64,000 nt of DNA from Tubulanus polymorphus (Eukaryota > Nemertea > Palaeonemertea > Tubulaniformes > Tubulanidae): the NCBI RefSeq assembly GCF_964204645.1, contig NC_134028.1, positions 12,439,001 to 12,503,000 of the forward strand, in the 5' to 3' direction. A program made the position numbers and the translations under genes. Shown here piece by piece: positions 28,696 to 41,100 of the stretch (its first letter is position 1; each line of letters starts with the position of its first letter). Below the pieces are notes generated by a model. That model searched no databases, had not been told where the DNA came from, and worked only from the letters and a program-made list of their open reading frames with translations.

Positions 28696-31600
28696 TCAAA
28701 TATCGTGGTCGAATTCGAAAAAGCTTGTCGTCGTATTGCTATTTCTAGAAACCAGCAGAAAGTTTTGCTACTGTTTTTGAATGGCGTTGACATGATGGAA
28801 ATTTATTACCCATAAATGGGTTACACATCTGGATCACAGCACCTCACTTGCCGCAGTGCGTTATTTTCACTGCATAGTAATGCTAATACATAAACTTTTT
28901 TACTACTTGACTCGAATCATCTGAACAGTACTGCGTTTGAAAACTCAACGAATAGAAAATGTTTGCGGGAAGCGCCTACAAATAAGTTAAACAATTAAAT
29001 CTCAAGGTGACTAACACCCGTCTTTCAACCAATCTGCGCGATACCAATTAATTAAATCATTAAACGCATTGGGTTCCTAATATTTGAAATCATGTGATAC
29101 AATAGTTGTTCTTTAGACTTGGCCACTTTCATTTCAGAAAACCGCGTACTAGACAAGTGGTCACCGAGGCATTAACCATTCCTTCAAGTTTTGAAAATTC
29201 GATGGTAACGCGGATTCTTTGCCTCTAAAAACTGTTTCGTTAATAGTTTTCTTTATATGAAAAGTGTTCATAGGAATTGAAATTTGGAGTGATACCAGTC
29301 ACAGCTGTAACCCTTTTTCATTGTCAGTTCTTTTTTGGAATTCAAGTAGATTAGTGAAAATATCAATGATGAAGTTCACTCATTATATCAAGTACCGTTT
29401 TTACTGTCGCATGCGAGTCGAAACAAAAAGATCTATCCAACTGCATATCTTCGGGTATAAACTGTGATATCCTTCAGTATGTTATGAATATCTTTGAAAA
29501 TTTTTGTTCTAGTATAATACCCGAAGGTTTAACTATCGGACACATAAAAGATTCGCCATAATCAAAGATTTTAAGAAAATCTTTCTTCGAGAAAGAAAGA
29601 TCTTTAAAAGAACGATTGGCGTCAAACTAATCCATAATGGACTGTTGTGAATTTATTAAATAATCCACCTGAGAAATTTAAAGATTTCGAAGCGAAATTT
29701 ATTCATATAAATCAAAAATGCATGAATAACTTGACGTTATTTGCGGGTCTCATGAAACACTTTCGTGCGCTCTTTTTAAATCTAAAATAGCATAAATACA
29801 TGCGTGTTTCGTTATAAACAAGGTTAAACGCACATGAAATATGGAGCCAGTATCACACGATATACACATCTTGAATTTTCTCTAACTACGTAGGCCCTTT
29901 CCAAATGGGAATTGTTCAGTTTTTTAACGGCCGACATTCAGAGGCACCTAAAAAACCGGTTGTATAGCACTTGAGATTTTCAGTGTAGGGCACATCTCAC
30001 ATCGACTCGGCTCGCGGTCGGTGGTTTAATGGGAACACATCTGCTTGTTACTAGTTTAACAGTTGACGAATTCAGAAAACTTTTTTCAAATGTCTTTGAT
30101 AACTTTTTAAACATAGTATTCTTCTTAATTACATTTCGCTGATTCCATAGATATTTTTTCATGAAAATTGCTCCAGTTATAACGGATTTAAACATACATG
30201 TAAAATGATTATTTTCAAAATATTCAATTTTCTCCGATTTTGAAGAAATTCTGACACAATATCATCTCCACTCGACACATGATTTTACTTCGGCGCCTTT
30301 GAAGGGAGTGTCACTTGTTGTTGAGTTCATATTTAGTCCAACAAGAAGACATGCCTGATTCCTTTTTAGAATTTAGATTTCGACGGATATCATCAAATTA
30401 CGGGACAGCAGCTTTCGGTCATCTGCAAAAAAATACCTAAAATGCTCTCCTAGGGTTATGGAAAAACATGTCACGAAACATACGGAAAATCCTTTGTTTG
30501 GTAGACTGAAATTATTGAACTCTTAAATAGCAACATTCAGAGAAACAAAAACATAAGAATATATTCTCGCCCACCCTTTAAAAAAACAACGTGATTTCAA
30601 TTGAAGATGACACGTAGCCTCATATCAAATGATATGAACGCAACAGAGCCTATTCATTCTCTTTACGAGGATGGGTCTCCACATTCATAGGATACGATAC
30701 GAGATTCGTGGGTACGAATAATGAATACAACTGATAAAGCGCCAATTTCACTGATTCTTGCACATAAAGGTGTTTTAGAGTAATCTAGTTAACAGGTGTG
30801 TTTTAGGAGTATTTTGAATTTAAACTCAAATCGGGGTTCATGACGAATATTGAGCATTCTAGGGCTGGAGCAAGAAACGTGTGGGATCGTCCGCCAATGG
30901 TATCGCCAAAGAAATAATAAGGAGCCAGTCCGTGGTGGCTATTGAAAGCGACGACCGCATGTGAATGCATTGATTGAATGACATCTCAAAAGTCAGATTA
31001 TATAAAATTGAACATGATATATGGATAGGTTATTCAATATATACTGGTAAAAATGATGCCCAATATGTGATATAAATGTTCAATTAAAAAGTAGAAACCG
31101 AATCCATAATTCAATCTGGTATTGTTATAACATCAAACACTCAAATTTAATCCTTTGTTAGATTGGTAGCCAGTGTAGATGAGCAAGAATAGTGGTCCCT
31201 AATTTTAATGTGGACTGTTCAACAAGTTGGAGTTTGTGTAGAGATGAATGAGTTTAAAATGGAGTGGAATTTAGATAATACTGTTTGAATGTCTATTACT
31301 CAATTTTTTTATTGATCATAAAAAATTGTGGTAAAATATTTGACTCTATGGTTGGTTTTAGATTGTATCTCTCCACGCCAGAGGTAATCACGGATATTGG
31401 ACTACACAACATTCCTTGTGTACAGCTCAACTTTTTAAATCCCTGGAAAAGCTCGCCACGGATATATCTCAGTAATTTTCCCACAAATTCTCCCCTTCGA
31501 AAAACCTAAACAACCAATGTACGCTTGCTCTAAGTTTGCCATCGCACTATTGTTACCTTTCTAGCTATTTGCACTAGCTGTTTGTTGCAAATACATTGCA

Positions 31601-33059
31601 TCCTCTATTACAGGAGTAAAGGATACAGCTCTGGGACCCGTTTCTCAAAAGACAGTTTAAATTAACCATCATCCAATATGATACATGACTAAATACACTG
31701 AAAAAGATAAACTATGTACACATTTCAAATTTCAAACCATGTTTTATCATTAGAAAATTACGACACAACGTTCGATCTCTCACTAGAGATAATCTTTTTG
31801 AATTTGTACACTGAGTTTTCGTATCGTATTATCGTATTTTCAATTCTCTGCTTTTGAGTCAACAAGTACAAAGTTATTTTAGCAATGAAAATTTAATTGT
31901 CATTATAAATGTTAACTATCCACTGGTAAACTTACTAACTTTTGGCAACTGGCCTTAGATCGTGGAATGGTCTCAGGTGGCCTGCTGATCCACTCTTTAT
32001 TTATACCAGTAAAGAAATATACAGTATAAGACGTAAAAAGTATATGAACATATTATTTATCTTTATATCGCGATAATTCGTGTACGTATGATTGAAAAAC
32101 GATATTCTATCGAATCTGACGGTACTTATGATTATTGTGTATAGAATCAATAATTAGCAACCCTCCACGGATACGAAGCAGCCTAAGTTTACATCCTACC
32201 AAAATTATCCTCGAAACTCTCAGCATTATTTCAAGGGTCGGTCTTAGAAAATATATGAAGGACGTGTTCACAGGTTAACGAGGCCAAAAATCTTCCCCAA
32301 AATTTCAAATTTTTACAAGCAAAGATAATATACTTCATGCTTTTGGTGCAGAAAAAAATACATGTCCACAGAATGCAAATTGTGTTTTCAAAGTAAACGA
32401 TTGAGTGTGGAATTGTTTCGAATTCAAGGTTTTCCCATTAACACTCCGGTATTTTTCAATAAGATAAGTCAAACTATTGTTGTGATGGCCAGTTGAATAC
32501 CTCATCATTATATTGAAAGATATGTTATACTTAATGCATCATTTCTTGGGCCTTACAGCTTTCTCTATTGGTTAGCGTTGTGTGATCACTCAAAATTAAC
32601 CATTAGTTTGAATTCTCACTGATCTACTACATCTCTATGACAAAAATATATTTCATATCAGGCAATTAGCTTTGATCTGTGGTCAGTGGACAGCAGCTAC
32701 GAAACATTTAAAACTACTACGTACATTAGCATTCCATCTATTCATGTATATATAATATGATATTATATCTTCTTTGTTCAGTTTAAAAGTCTTGATCGTA
32801 AAAGTTTGACTAGTCTCGCATTTTGGTACCGATACGCACGTTCACGCGAGTGAAATGTGCACGTTACAGGCTCAAATGCGCACGTTACAATTACAAATGG
32901 AAACGTTGTTCGTTCAAAACACTACGTAAAAATCTTATGCATTTTAGCGGAATTTCAAAGTTAGCTCGCTACCTACAACAAAAATCGGACAAGACTTTTT
33001 CAAGCGACAAATTTAAGAGCTAGTAGTACTAACGAAGGATTCACTAAACATATAAATTA
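28696..33059. other. Host-like DNA without recognised genes
   Basis: 4.4 kb with only short accidental open frames of up to 74 codons, such as 31285-31509. No coding signature, RNA gene or repeat structure was recognised by eye; exons of a host gene could be missed. Confidence 0.4.
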
Positions 33060-33245
33060 CTTATGGGGGTTCTGGTTAGCACTGGTAACTGGTCTGTACT
33101 GGTCAAGCATTGGTCAGTTAAACAATTTTTAGATTAATGCCCACATCATATCTAGTTATTTGACACCAAACAACTTAATTGTTTGCAAACAAATAATTTA
33201 CTATATGGTCAGTACTGGTCATGCAATGGTCAGTTAAAAGACCAT
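33060..33245. repeat. Short ggtcagtactggtca-type repeats
   Basis: tactggtcaagcattggtca and tactggtcatgcaatggtca flank about 110 bp that include ttgacaccaaacaacttaat. The words resemble the inverted form of the 28.2-28.7 kb tandem repeat and may be a solitary unit of the same family. Confidence 0.5.
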
Positions 33246-33444
33246 GGTCCACGCCACATTTGATACCAAACATGATTGGATTGTGTCGTTTCGAAAATTT
33301 ATCTGTTGGGCAATTAGTGGTCAGCCCTGGTTCGTTAGGTTCTTATTTTGCGGGCATTTTATCTCGAACCACCGAAAGACCGAATCACTAATTAATTCAC
33401 CAGATCGTTATTTGCTGAAAATGAAGATTAATTTTTAACTAATA

Positions 33445-34716
33445 GTCCTTGTCTGAACAAAATGTCTCTGGTATGGATCCTATGGAATCATGTCCACAGG
33501 GTGTTTTAACAAAGCTAGAGAAGATCTATTCAAATCAGCTAACCGAGCCATGTTCAGTATTCAAAAAATGATTGGTATTCAAGATTGTCCACCCAATGTA
33601 TCGTTAAAGCTGTTTGACACTTTGGTAACATCCATCCTACTATATGGTTGTGAGATTTGGTTACCAAAAACGAGCACTGCTAAGAAAATATTCAAAAACA
33701 AGGGTACATTCCCAATTGAGGAAGTAATGGAAAAGGATGACCTACTCAATAAATTAACTCTCAAATTCTGCAAATTCATATTGCATGTAAACAAAAAAAC
33801 TACCAATTTAGCAGTACTCGGTGAATGAAGACTACCGATTTATATAGATGCATTTTCCCGTATAATTAACTTTTATAACCACATGTGTACAAATGTAAAT
33901 AGTATTGTAAATATAACGGTGAAAGATTTGAGTTCTATGAAAAACCAGACAAATGACTGGACTATTTTCCTAAAAGCCATTCTGTCTGCTACAAATAGTC
34001 TCAACCTTTTAGAAGTTGGCCAGACCTATCAGCATATTAAAAGGTTCAAACACATACTCCAAGAGCGATATAAAATATTCTGGAAAACAAAAATTCAAAG
34101 CTTTAACAAACTTGACTCATATAAGATCTTCAAAACAGAATTCAGTTTGGAACCCTATTTACTACTGAACATTCCAATTTCCTCTAAGACAGCTCTAACC
34201 AAATTAAGACTCAGTGCACACAAACTTATGATTGAGAAAGGGCGCTACCTAGGTATCCCTAGGGAAGAATGCTTATGTAGCAGATGCGGAGTAGTAGAAG
34301 ATGAGTTCCACTTTGTAATGGAGTGTGCAAAATTTGATAATTTAAGAACAGATCTGTTGAATAAATTTTATAATCAATATCCTAGCATGTCGAATGTAAA
34401 TGATAAAGTCAAATTTGTAACTATAATGTCCTCTATAGAAATGGCCAAATATGTAGGGAAATACATCGAGAAAGGGTCTAACTCATGAAAAAAAAACTAT
34501 CTGAAATCTGTAGTGTTACGTCGCAGTATCCATTAATTAAACTATCACTGATTCACTTACTGAAAACCTGTCTACATCGTGTATATATGTATATTAAACT
34601 GTTATTGCTTTTGTTATCTCTATCTTTAAAATGTTATATTTTATCCCCCTGTCTTTATTGTACTTAATCTTATAATGTTTAACTACGTAACGGAACAATA
34701 AAGAATTAATTAATTG
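33445..34716 (+). mobile_element. 5'-truncated non-LTR retrotransposon (LINE)
   Basis: The C-terminal end of a LINE ORF2. 33490-33828 reads FDTLVTSILLYGCEIWLP, the conserved region after the reverse transcriptase. After a TGA at 33826 the same frame continues through RLSAHKLMIEKGRYLGIPRE and a zinc-knuckle-like CSRCGVVEDEFHFVMECAKF to TGA at 34488. The 3' end carries aataaagaattaattaattg, a typical simple tail. The reverse transcriptase core is missing, so this is a dead 5'-truncated insertion. Confidence 0.85.
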
Positions 34717-35091
34717 AATTGTCCTTAACTGTACACCGTACTGTATCTTTGTACTGTATCTTTTTATGTTCACTACTACCGTGTAATTGACTATGATGTT
34801 TTCAAGTGGTCTTAAGTACCGCTAATAGCCGAAAGTCGTTGATTTATGTGAAATTTACATACAGCGCCACCCGTTGATAGTAAAACTAACCCGAGCAATA
34901 CGGGTGTTAAATAGATACGCTAGCAAACCGGCATTCTCATAAAGGCTATGAACAGACCGCGAAGTAGGTATAAATTGCGCCCGAAGCATAATATGGGATT
35001 CGAACCTACTCACACTGTATGGCATTAGCTCGTCAAAAGATTCCGTTCATAGGCAAACATCAACCAAATTGCGGAAAGATTACGGTTTTTG
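34717..35091. other. Spacer left of the MULE
   Basis: No gene. A B-box-like sequence, gggattcgaacc (34989-35000, minus strand ggttcgaatccc), is present, but no cloverleaf could be folded around it. Confidence 0.4.
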
Positions 35092-35142
35092 CGTGCGAGG
35101 GCAAAAGGTTGAAAGCCTGTTTTGGTCGATGGCGAGTGACGT
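35092..35142 (+). repeat. MULE left target duplication and terminal repeat
   Basis: CGTGCGAGG then GCAAAAGGTTGAAAGCCTG. The 42 bp from aaggttgaaagcc to gtgacgtcac recur inverted at 45815-45855 inside the element. Confidence 0.85.
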
Positions 35143-36039
35143 CACTAGTACAAATTCCGAGCGGTTCGAATCCCACAATACGCCAAAATCACTACGGCCG
35201 CTCTGAGCGCACATCGCATTTCAACGTTGCCGTTTAATAATTGTAAAATAACTAATAATAGTTTAAGTTTTATAAGGGTTAGAAGTACATTGTATTTACT
35301 GCTAGTGTATGTATATATCATGTACGGTTGCGAGAAATCCCTGCCCTGGTTAAACAGTAAGTCCACTAAATCTTTAAATTTTAAGTTGTTTAATGAAACT
35401 ATTATTGTTTTAAATTGTTAAAACTGCAAACTATGGTTGTCGAAGATGCACCTTCTTCACATCCTTTGAAATCCTGGATAGCATCGCTGTCGGCAAAGAC
35501 CTTCAGGTCTGTCTTCAACGGCACATCGCTTTGGAACAAGCGACTACTGTGTTATCAAATCTGATCTAGGTAAAAAAATGTTCCCCAAAAATAAAGACAA
35601 GTAAACGGATTAATTTGAGGTTTGAATGTTTTTGTTTATTTGTTGGTTCAAATCGAACCCTCGTCATCCTGATCTCCATAAATCTAAGAAAAGTATTCGC
35701 ACACTTAAAACAATAAAATACGAGCAATAAGCAATAACATCAGACTTGAGTAAGTAACTTTACTTAATTCACAGATACAATCCTACACAAAACAATAGCT
35801 ATTCAGTGGCGGATCCACCCCTCTATTTTTACCGATGTAGCCGCAAATCTATGCGTTACTGAGTAAAAACCGAATGAAATCTTTCTATTAAGTAATGCTC
35901 AGAATGCACCTGCTTGCATCTATTTTTCCAAAAAATTTTTAGGGAGGGTCTTCGCGTTATCGGTGCTTGCTCTGGAATGGCTTACAGCCATCTGTTGTTG
36001 CTTTCATTTGCCCCCCCCCTTCAAAATGCTGGATCCGCC
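35143..36039. other. Subterminal region of the MULE, no gene
   Basis: No coding signal. Short accidental frames only. Confidence 0.4.
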
Positions 36040-37345
36040 CCTGAGTGCAAACAAAATGATCGACAAAGACATACAGAACTCTAAAACAACAGTTAACAAT
36101 TTAAGCAACGATAGACAAAACAGATAGCTGATTACTTTACAAACCTGTTGTCAGAACCTTAATTATTTTTACATGTACATACAGAGGACTGTTAACAATT
36201 CAACCAATGAAATTGCGATAGAGATACAGAACATACAGCTTTAACAGTAAACAATGCAACCAATGAAATTGCGATAGAGATACAGAACATACAGCTTTAA
36301 CAGTAAACAATGCAACCAATGAATTGCGATTAACTAAGACCTACGAGCAATTATCAAGTTTGATAATTGCTCGTAGCTAAGACATACAGGACAAACAGGA
36401 CTAACTTAATTGCGATAGACATACATGACATACAGGATTAACAGTAGACAATTCAACCAACGAATTGCGATTAACTAAGACATACAGGACTAAACCACAG
36501 GACATACAGGACTAACAGTAGACAATTCAACAACCAATGAATTGCGATTAACTAAGACATACAGGACATACAGGACTAACTTAATTGCGATAGACATACA
36601 GGACTAACAGTAAACACTTCAACCAATGAATTGCGATTAACTAAGACATACAGGACATACAGGACTAACTTAATTGCGATAGACATACAGGACTAACAGT
36701 AAACAATGCAACCAATGAATTGCGATCGCGATCACAAAGACATACAGGACAAAACCACAGGACATACAGGACTAACAGTAGACAATTCAACCAATGAATT
36801 GCGATTAACTAAGACATACAGGACATACAGGACTAAACCACAGGACATACAGGACTAACAGTAGACAATTCAATAACCAATGAATTGCGATTATTTAAGA
36901 AATACAGGACTAACTTAATTGCGATAGACATACAGAATATACAGGACTAACAGTAAACAATGCAACCAATGAATTGCGATTAACTAAGACATACAGGACA
37001 TACAGGACTAACAGTAGACAATGCAATCAATGAATTGCGATTAACTAAGACATACAGGACATACAGGACCAACAGTAGACAATTCAACCAATGAATTGCG
37101 ATTAACTAAGACATACAGGACATACAGGACTAACTTAATTGCGATAGACATACAGGACTAACAGTAAACAATGCAACCAATGAATTGCGATTAACTAAGA
37201 CATACAGGACATACAGGACTAACTTAATTGCGATAGACATACAGGACTAACAGTAAACAATGCAACCAATGAATTGCGATCGCGATCACAAAGACATACA
37301 GGACAAACAGGAATAGACCACAGTAAATTTCGATAAAAAAGACAT
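36040..37345. repeat. Complex tandem repeat inside the MULE
   Basis: Many alternating copies of gacatacaggactaac, agtaaacaatgcaaccaatg and aattgcgattaactaagac, in variable order, giving higher-order units of roughly 90 and 190 bp. Contains a palindrome at 36341-36376 and two gcgatcgcgatcac islands (36722 and 37276). No ORF. Confidence 0.9.
36341..36376. repeat. Perfect 17-bp-arm hairpin in the repeat block
   Basis: ctacgagcaattatcaa and ttgataattgctcgtag are separated by gt. Occurs once, interrupting one repeat unit. Confidence 0.85.
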
Positions 37346-38134
37346 ACAGGACTAACTGCAGTAAATATATAGGGCCTTAGGAATGCAAAATACATTCATT
37401 TTGTCGAATTTAAACATTCCACAACTTATTTCATTATGTCATTTCCAGTTTTCAAAGGGAATTTTCTTAACTTCAGATGCCTCGAGGACATAAACATATA
37501 GAAAGATCTGTCCCAAAAAAATGTCAAGTGTCTTTCATAGTGCAATGGGCCCTGGTTTCCACGTTTATATATCACATATAAAATTCTACAGAAACAATCA
37601 ATGAATAAGTGAAAATTTACGAATAACAAACAAGACATTCAAGCAGTTGAGTAAGTTAAAATGGGACCAATCTATATATATTATATATGGATTATACAAT
37701 TTAATCAGGGACAGCCTTGAACCGAGGTTGATGTGTCCATACACTCTCTTCATACACTCTCTGAACATGCATGTATTAATACTGCTGCCAATTGATGATA
37801 AGTCAAGGATGTTGAAGTTCTAGACATGGTCAGAATCATCCAGAGACATCGGCACGCATCACAATAACTGATGATTTTGCAGTAACCTGTAACATAAAAA
37901 ATCAAGCGGTAATCTATTCACAAAATATATTTTCCTGAAAGAAAAAACCTGAAATAGAGCACTATAAACACCAGTGCATATACATCGCTTCTTAACCTTA
38001 TATATAATCGAGTAAATATATAGGTGACTAAGTGACGGTCATTATAGGCTTCTACGTTCACCATGGGAAATGAAAATATTTCTAACGTCAGGGATTCATT
38101 CGAAACCCGATCAATAATATTCAATACAAACTAT
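37346..38134. other. MULE 3' region, no gene
   Basis: About 800 bp downstream of the transposase stop. Only short accidental frames. Confidence 0.4.
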
Positions 38135-41100
38135 TTAGGAAATCGTGTCACAATGAAAACAAAACCACCTGATATGTTCAGGAGGAGCCTCATTGATTGG
38201 AGCACATTTCCAATGATACCATCTATGGCAATTATCACATTCAATTGAGAATGTGGACTTTTTCTTAGGATTAGCATTGCAGTTTTTGTGGCAGACAGGG
38301 CAGGTTTCAGCAACTAACTGAGAAGGGGTTTTTTCAACTTTTGATGACAAAAGATTATCTAGTTTCAATTTTGCTAGGTTTTGGAGGCCTGCATTTCCAG
38401 GTTGATCTATAAGAATTTCTAATTCTTTTTCAGAATTGGAATTATTGATTTCTGTAATAGGAGAACTGTTGAGATAATCATCTCTATTATTATAATCGAT
38501 TACAATAGATTTTTTCTTATGATGATTATGTTCAATACGAATGTGCTTTTGAAGGAATGTTTCACTTGCATATGAATTAATAACCCCATCTGCCCAACAA
38601 ATAGCACATGAGATAGGTTTCAAAGATGAATGAGAAGTGGATATGTGCCTATCTAGTTCCCTGCGACATGAACAAAGATATGGAGGATTTATTTTGTCTT
38701 TAATACAAAAGGAACAGACAATACTTTTTTCAAATAAAACAGACTTCGAGTCATTTTTAACAACTGGTATTGACTTAATATCTTTTGGTTTGGTATCTTT
38801 TGATTTTTTCGGTAAGGATGATTTATTCTGACTTAAAATATCTGCTGAAAATTCGATATCATTGCCAGGATCTGGATCAGTGGAGTCTATGGTTTCAATT
38901 TCTGATATTTTAGCTTTTTTACCTAGTTTGATAGCAGCATTTTCAACCATAGCAGAAAAGGATACACCTCTGTTAGCAGGTCTAATTATCTTTCGCCCTC
39001 CGTGTCTTGCATTCTCAGCATCTTTAGGCATTGTAACCTTAGGGCAGTAAGGGTCTATCACTTCAAGTTCAGGAAGGTTTATGGCAACCTGATTGTCCTT
39101 GATTGGACCCTCAGCACGCCTATGAGCCATATTGTGAGGTTGTCGTTTGGCAGGTCGTCCGCTTATTAACTTAATTCCACAGTGGCTTTCATTATGTAAA
39201 ATACTTAGAATGTGCCCTTTCCGAGCAGCATTGATATCATTCGAGCTAGCAATGTGGGAATGATCTTTTAACTTATCAATGAGGGTAGATGAAACAGAAC
39301 AATTTTGTCGAGTAAAATTGTAAGTTGGCAGAGGCTCCACAATGTGGAATTTATATGCATCAATTAAAGCCTTCGTTGTGGTTATATTGTTTTTTTGGGC
39401 AAAACAGGCAAAAAGATGTTTGCAAAAATATGGTTGTCCAATCATTATAAAAGCTTCACAAGTACATATACCTAGTTTCAAATTGATTAAATGGCAATTA
39501 CCATCTACGTATGAAAGACAATTTTCAGGAACGATTGTAATAACGTAATTGAATAAGATACGACTGGATATTGAATCTAAATTTCCTATGTACCTTCGGC
39601 ATTTTTTTGAAATGTCATATGAATGTTCCTCGGATATTGATACTTTATCGGGGAATCTTTCTTCTAAAACATCAAGCTGATTGAATGTATATTGAGTATC
39701 ACCATTGAAAAAATTATCATTATCTTCTAACCTATTTAAGTTCTTTCGTGAAGAACTCTTCACAACAAACCAATTAGTTTCTTCATCATATTTTAAAATC
39801 TCATTATTCTGTAATAAATCAAAGGCTCTTTTGCAACACTTTTCTATCTTTTCAAGGTGACGTATATTCTTAACTCGTTGGTCAAGTTGCTTAAATTGGA
39901 GATTGTTCATATTTGTCGCTTTGATCTCATCATTAAAAACATTTTCAAACAGTAATCGTACAAAAGATGATATCAGTTTATTTAGGTGTCCACTTAAGTA
40001 GACATCATCTATTTGTTTGAATTTGCGCTCAGTAATATTATCAGTTAATAGCAAAGGGTTATTTCTGTTAGATTGGTCTGACTGATAAATTGATTCAGCA
40101 TTGAATGCATCAGACCAAATTTGGGAATTAAACCAATTCTTCTTTAGGTAATCAATAAATAATGTTTTTGTATCTTGCGACATAAGGTCTAAAGAAATAT
40201 CATTCTCAATAAAACTAATAAATGAATTGGCTATATCAGTTCTAGAGGAAGCATCCCATGATCTCATAATGCATTTGAAACCAGTTTCTAGAGGCTTGCA
40301 AAATAAGCGAAGTTCTTGATTTTCATTCATGAAGCGACGAATACACTGCAGGACATGAAAATTACATAGTACTGATTTAAGATTATTGTCAGATGCTCCT
40401 TGCTTTAGACTTGCATCTTTATCATGTTGTACAAAAGGACAAAATCTAGATGTTGATGAACATGGCTTGATTCTGAAAAAACCATTGCCATCATTAAATA
40501 TATAGAATTCAGATGGATGATTACATTTTTCGTCTTTACATGGTGTATTGGCTAGAACTAACTGGATGGTAGTTGCATGAGTAGCCCCCCTTCATCACTA
40601 CTAATTGATGCAGCAGCAATACGTCCTTCATTTTTGTTGTCTGCAAAAGTTACAAATGAAGTTTTGAATTTCCACGAATTGAAATCATGTTTCACGTCAA
40701 TACCAATGACAGATTGTCCAAAGTTGGATAAATGTTCCAGAGAACGAGGATCAGAGAGAATAATGTGATAATTACGTTTGAGTGTGGCATCCCCTCGTTG
40801 AAATAAAAGGACAGATTCATAGTTACCCTCTAATAATTTTTCAGTATTTCTCCAATCAGAACTTAGAATAGGTATTTCGTCTGGAGATTTCATATGTAAT
40901 TTTATCGAAGATTTATCAATATATTTCAATCTATTTGAAATTTGATCTAGGGTATGGTCATGACCGGCGCCATCATTTACATTTGATACATGAAGGTTAT
41001 TGTGAGCATTGGTGGCAGAAAGAACCTTCATTGCTGTGGCTTTCATCATGACTCTATTTTCATCCCATCTATCTCTAGTAGATAAATTAGGTCGCTTTTT

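Noticed and set aside
34985-35060. tRNA-like B box (minus strand ggttcgaatccc)
   Set aside because: No acceptor or anticodon stem can be formed around it; may be a tRNA-derived SINE scrap.
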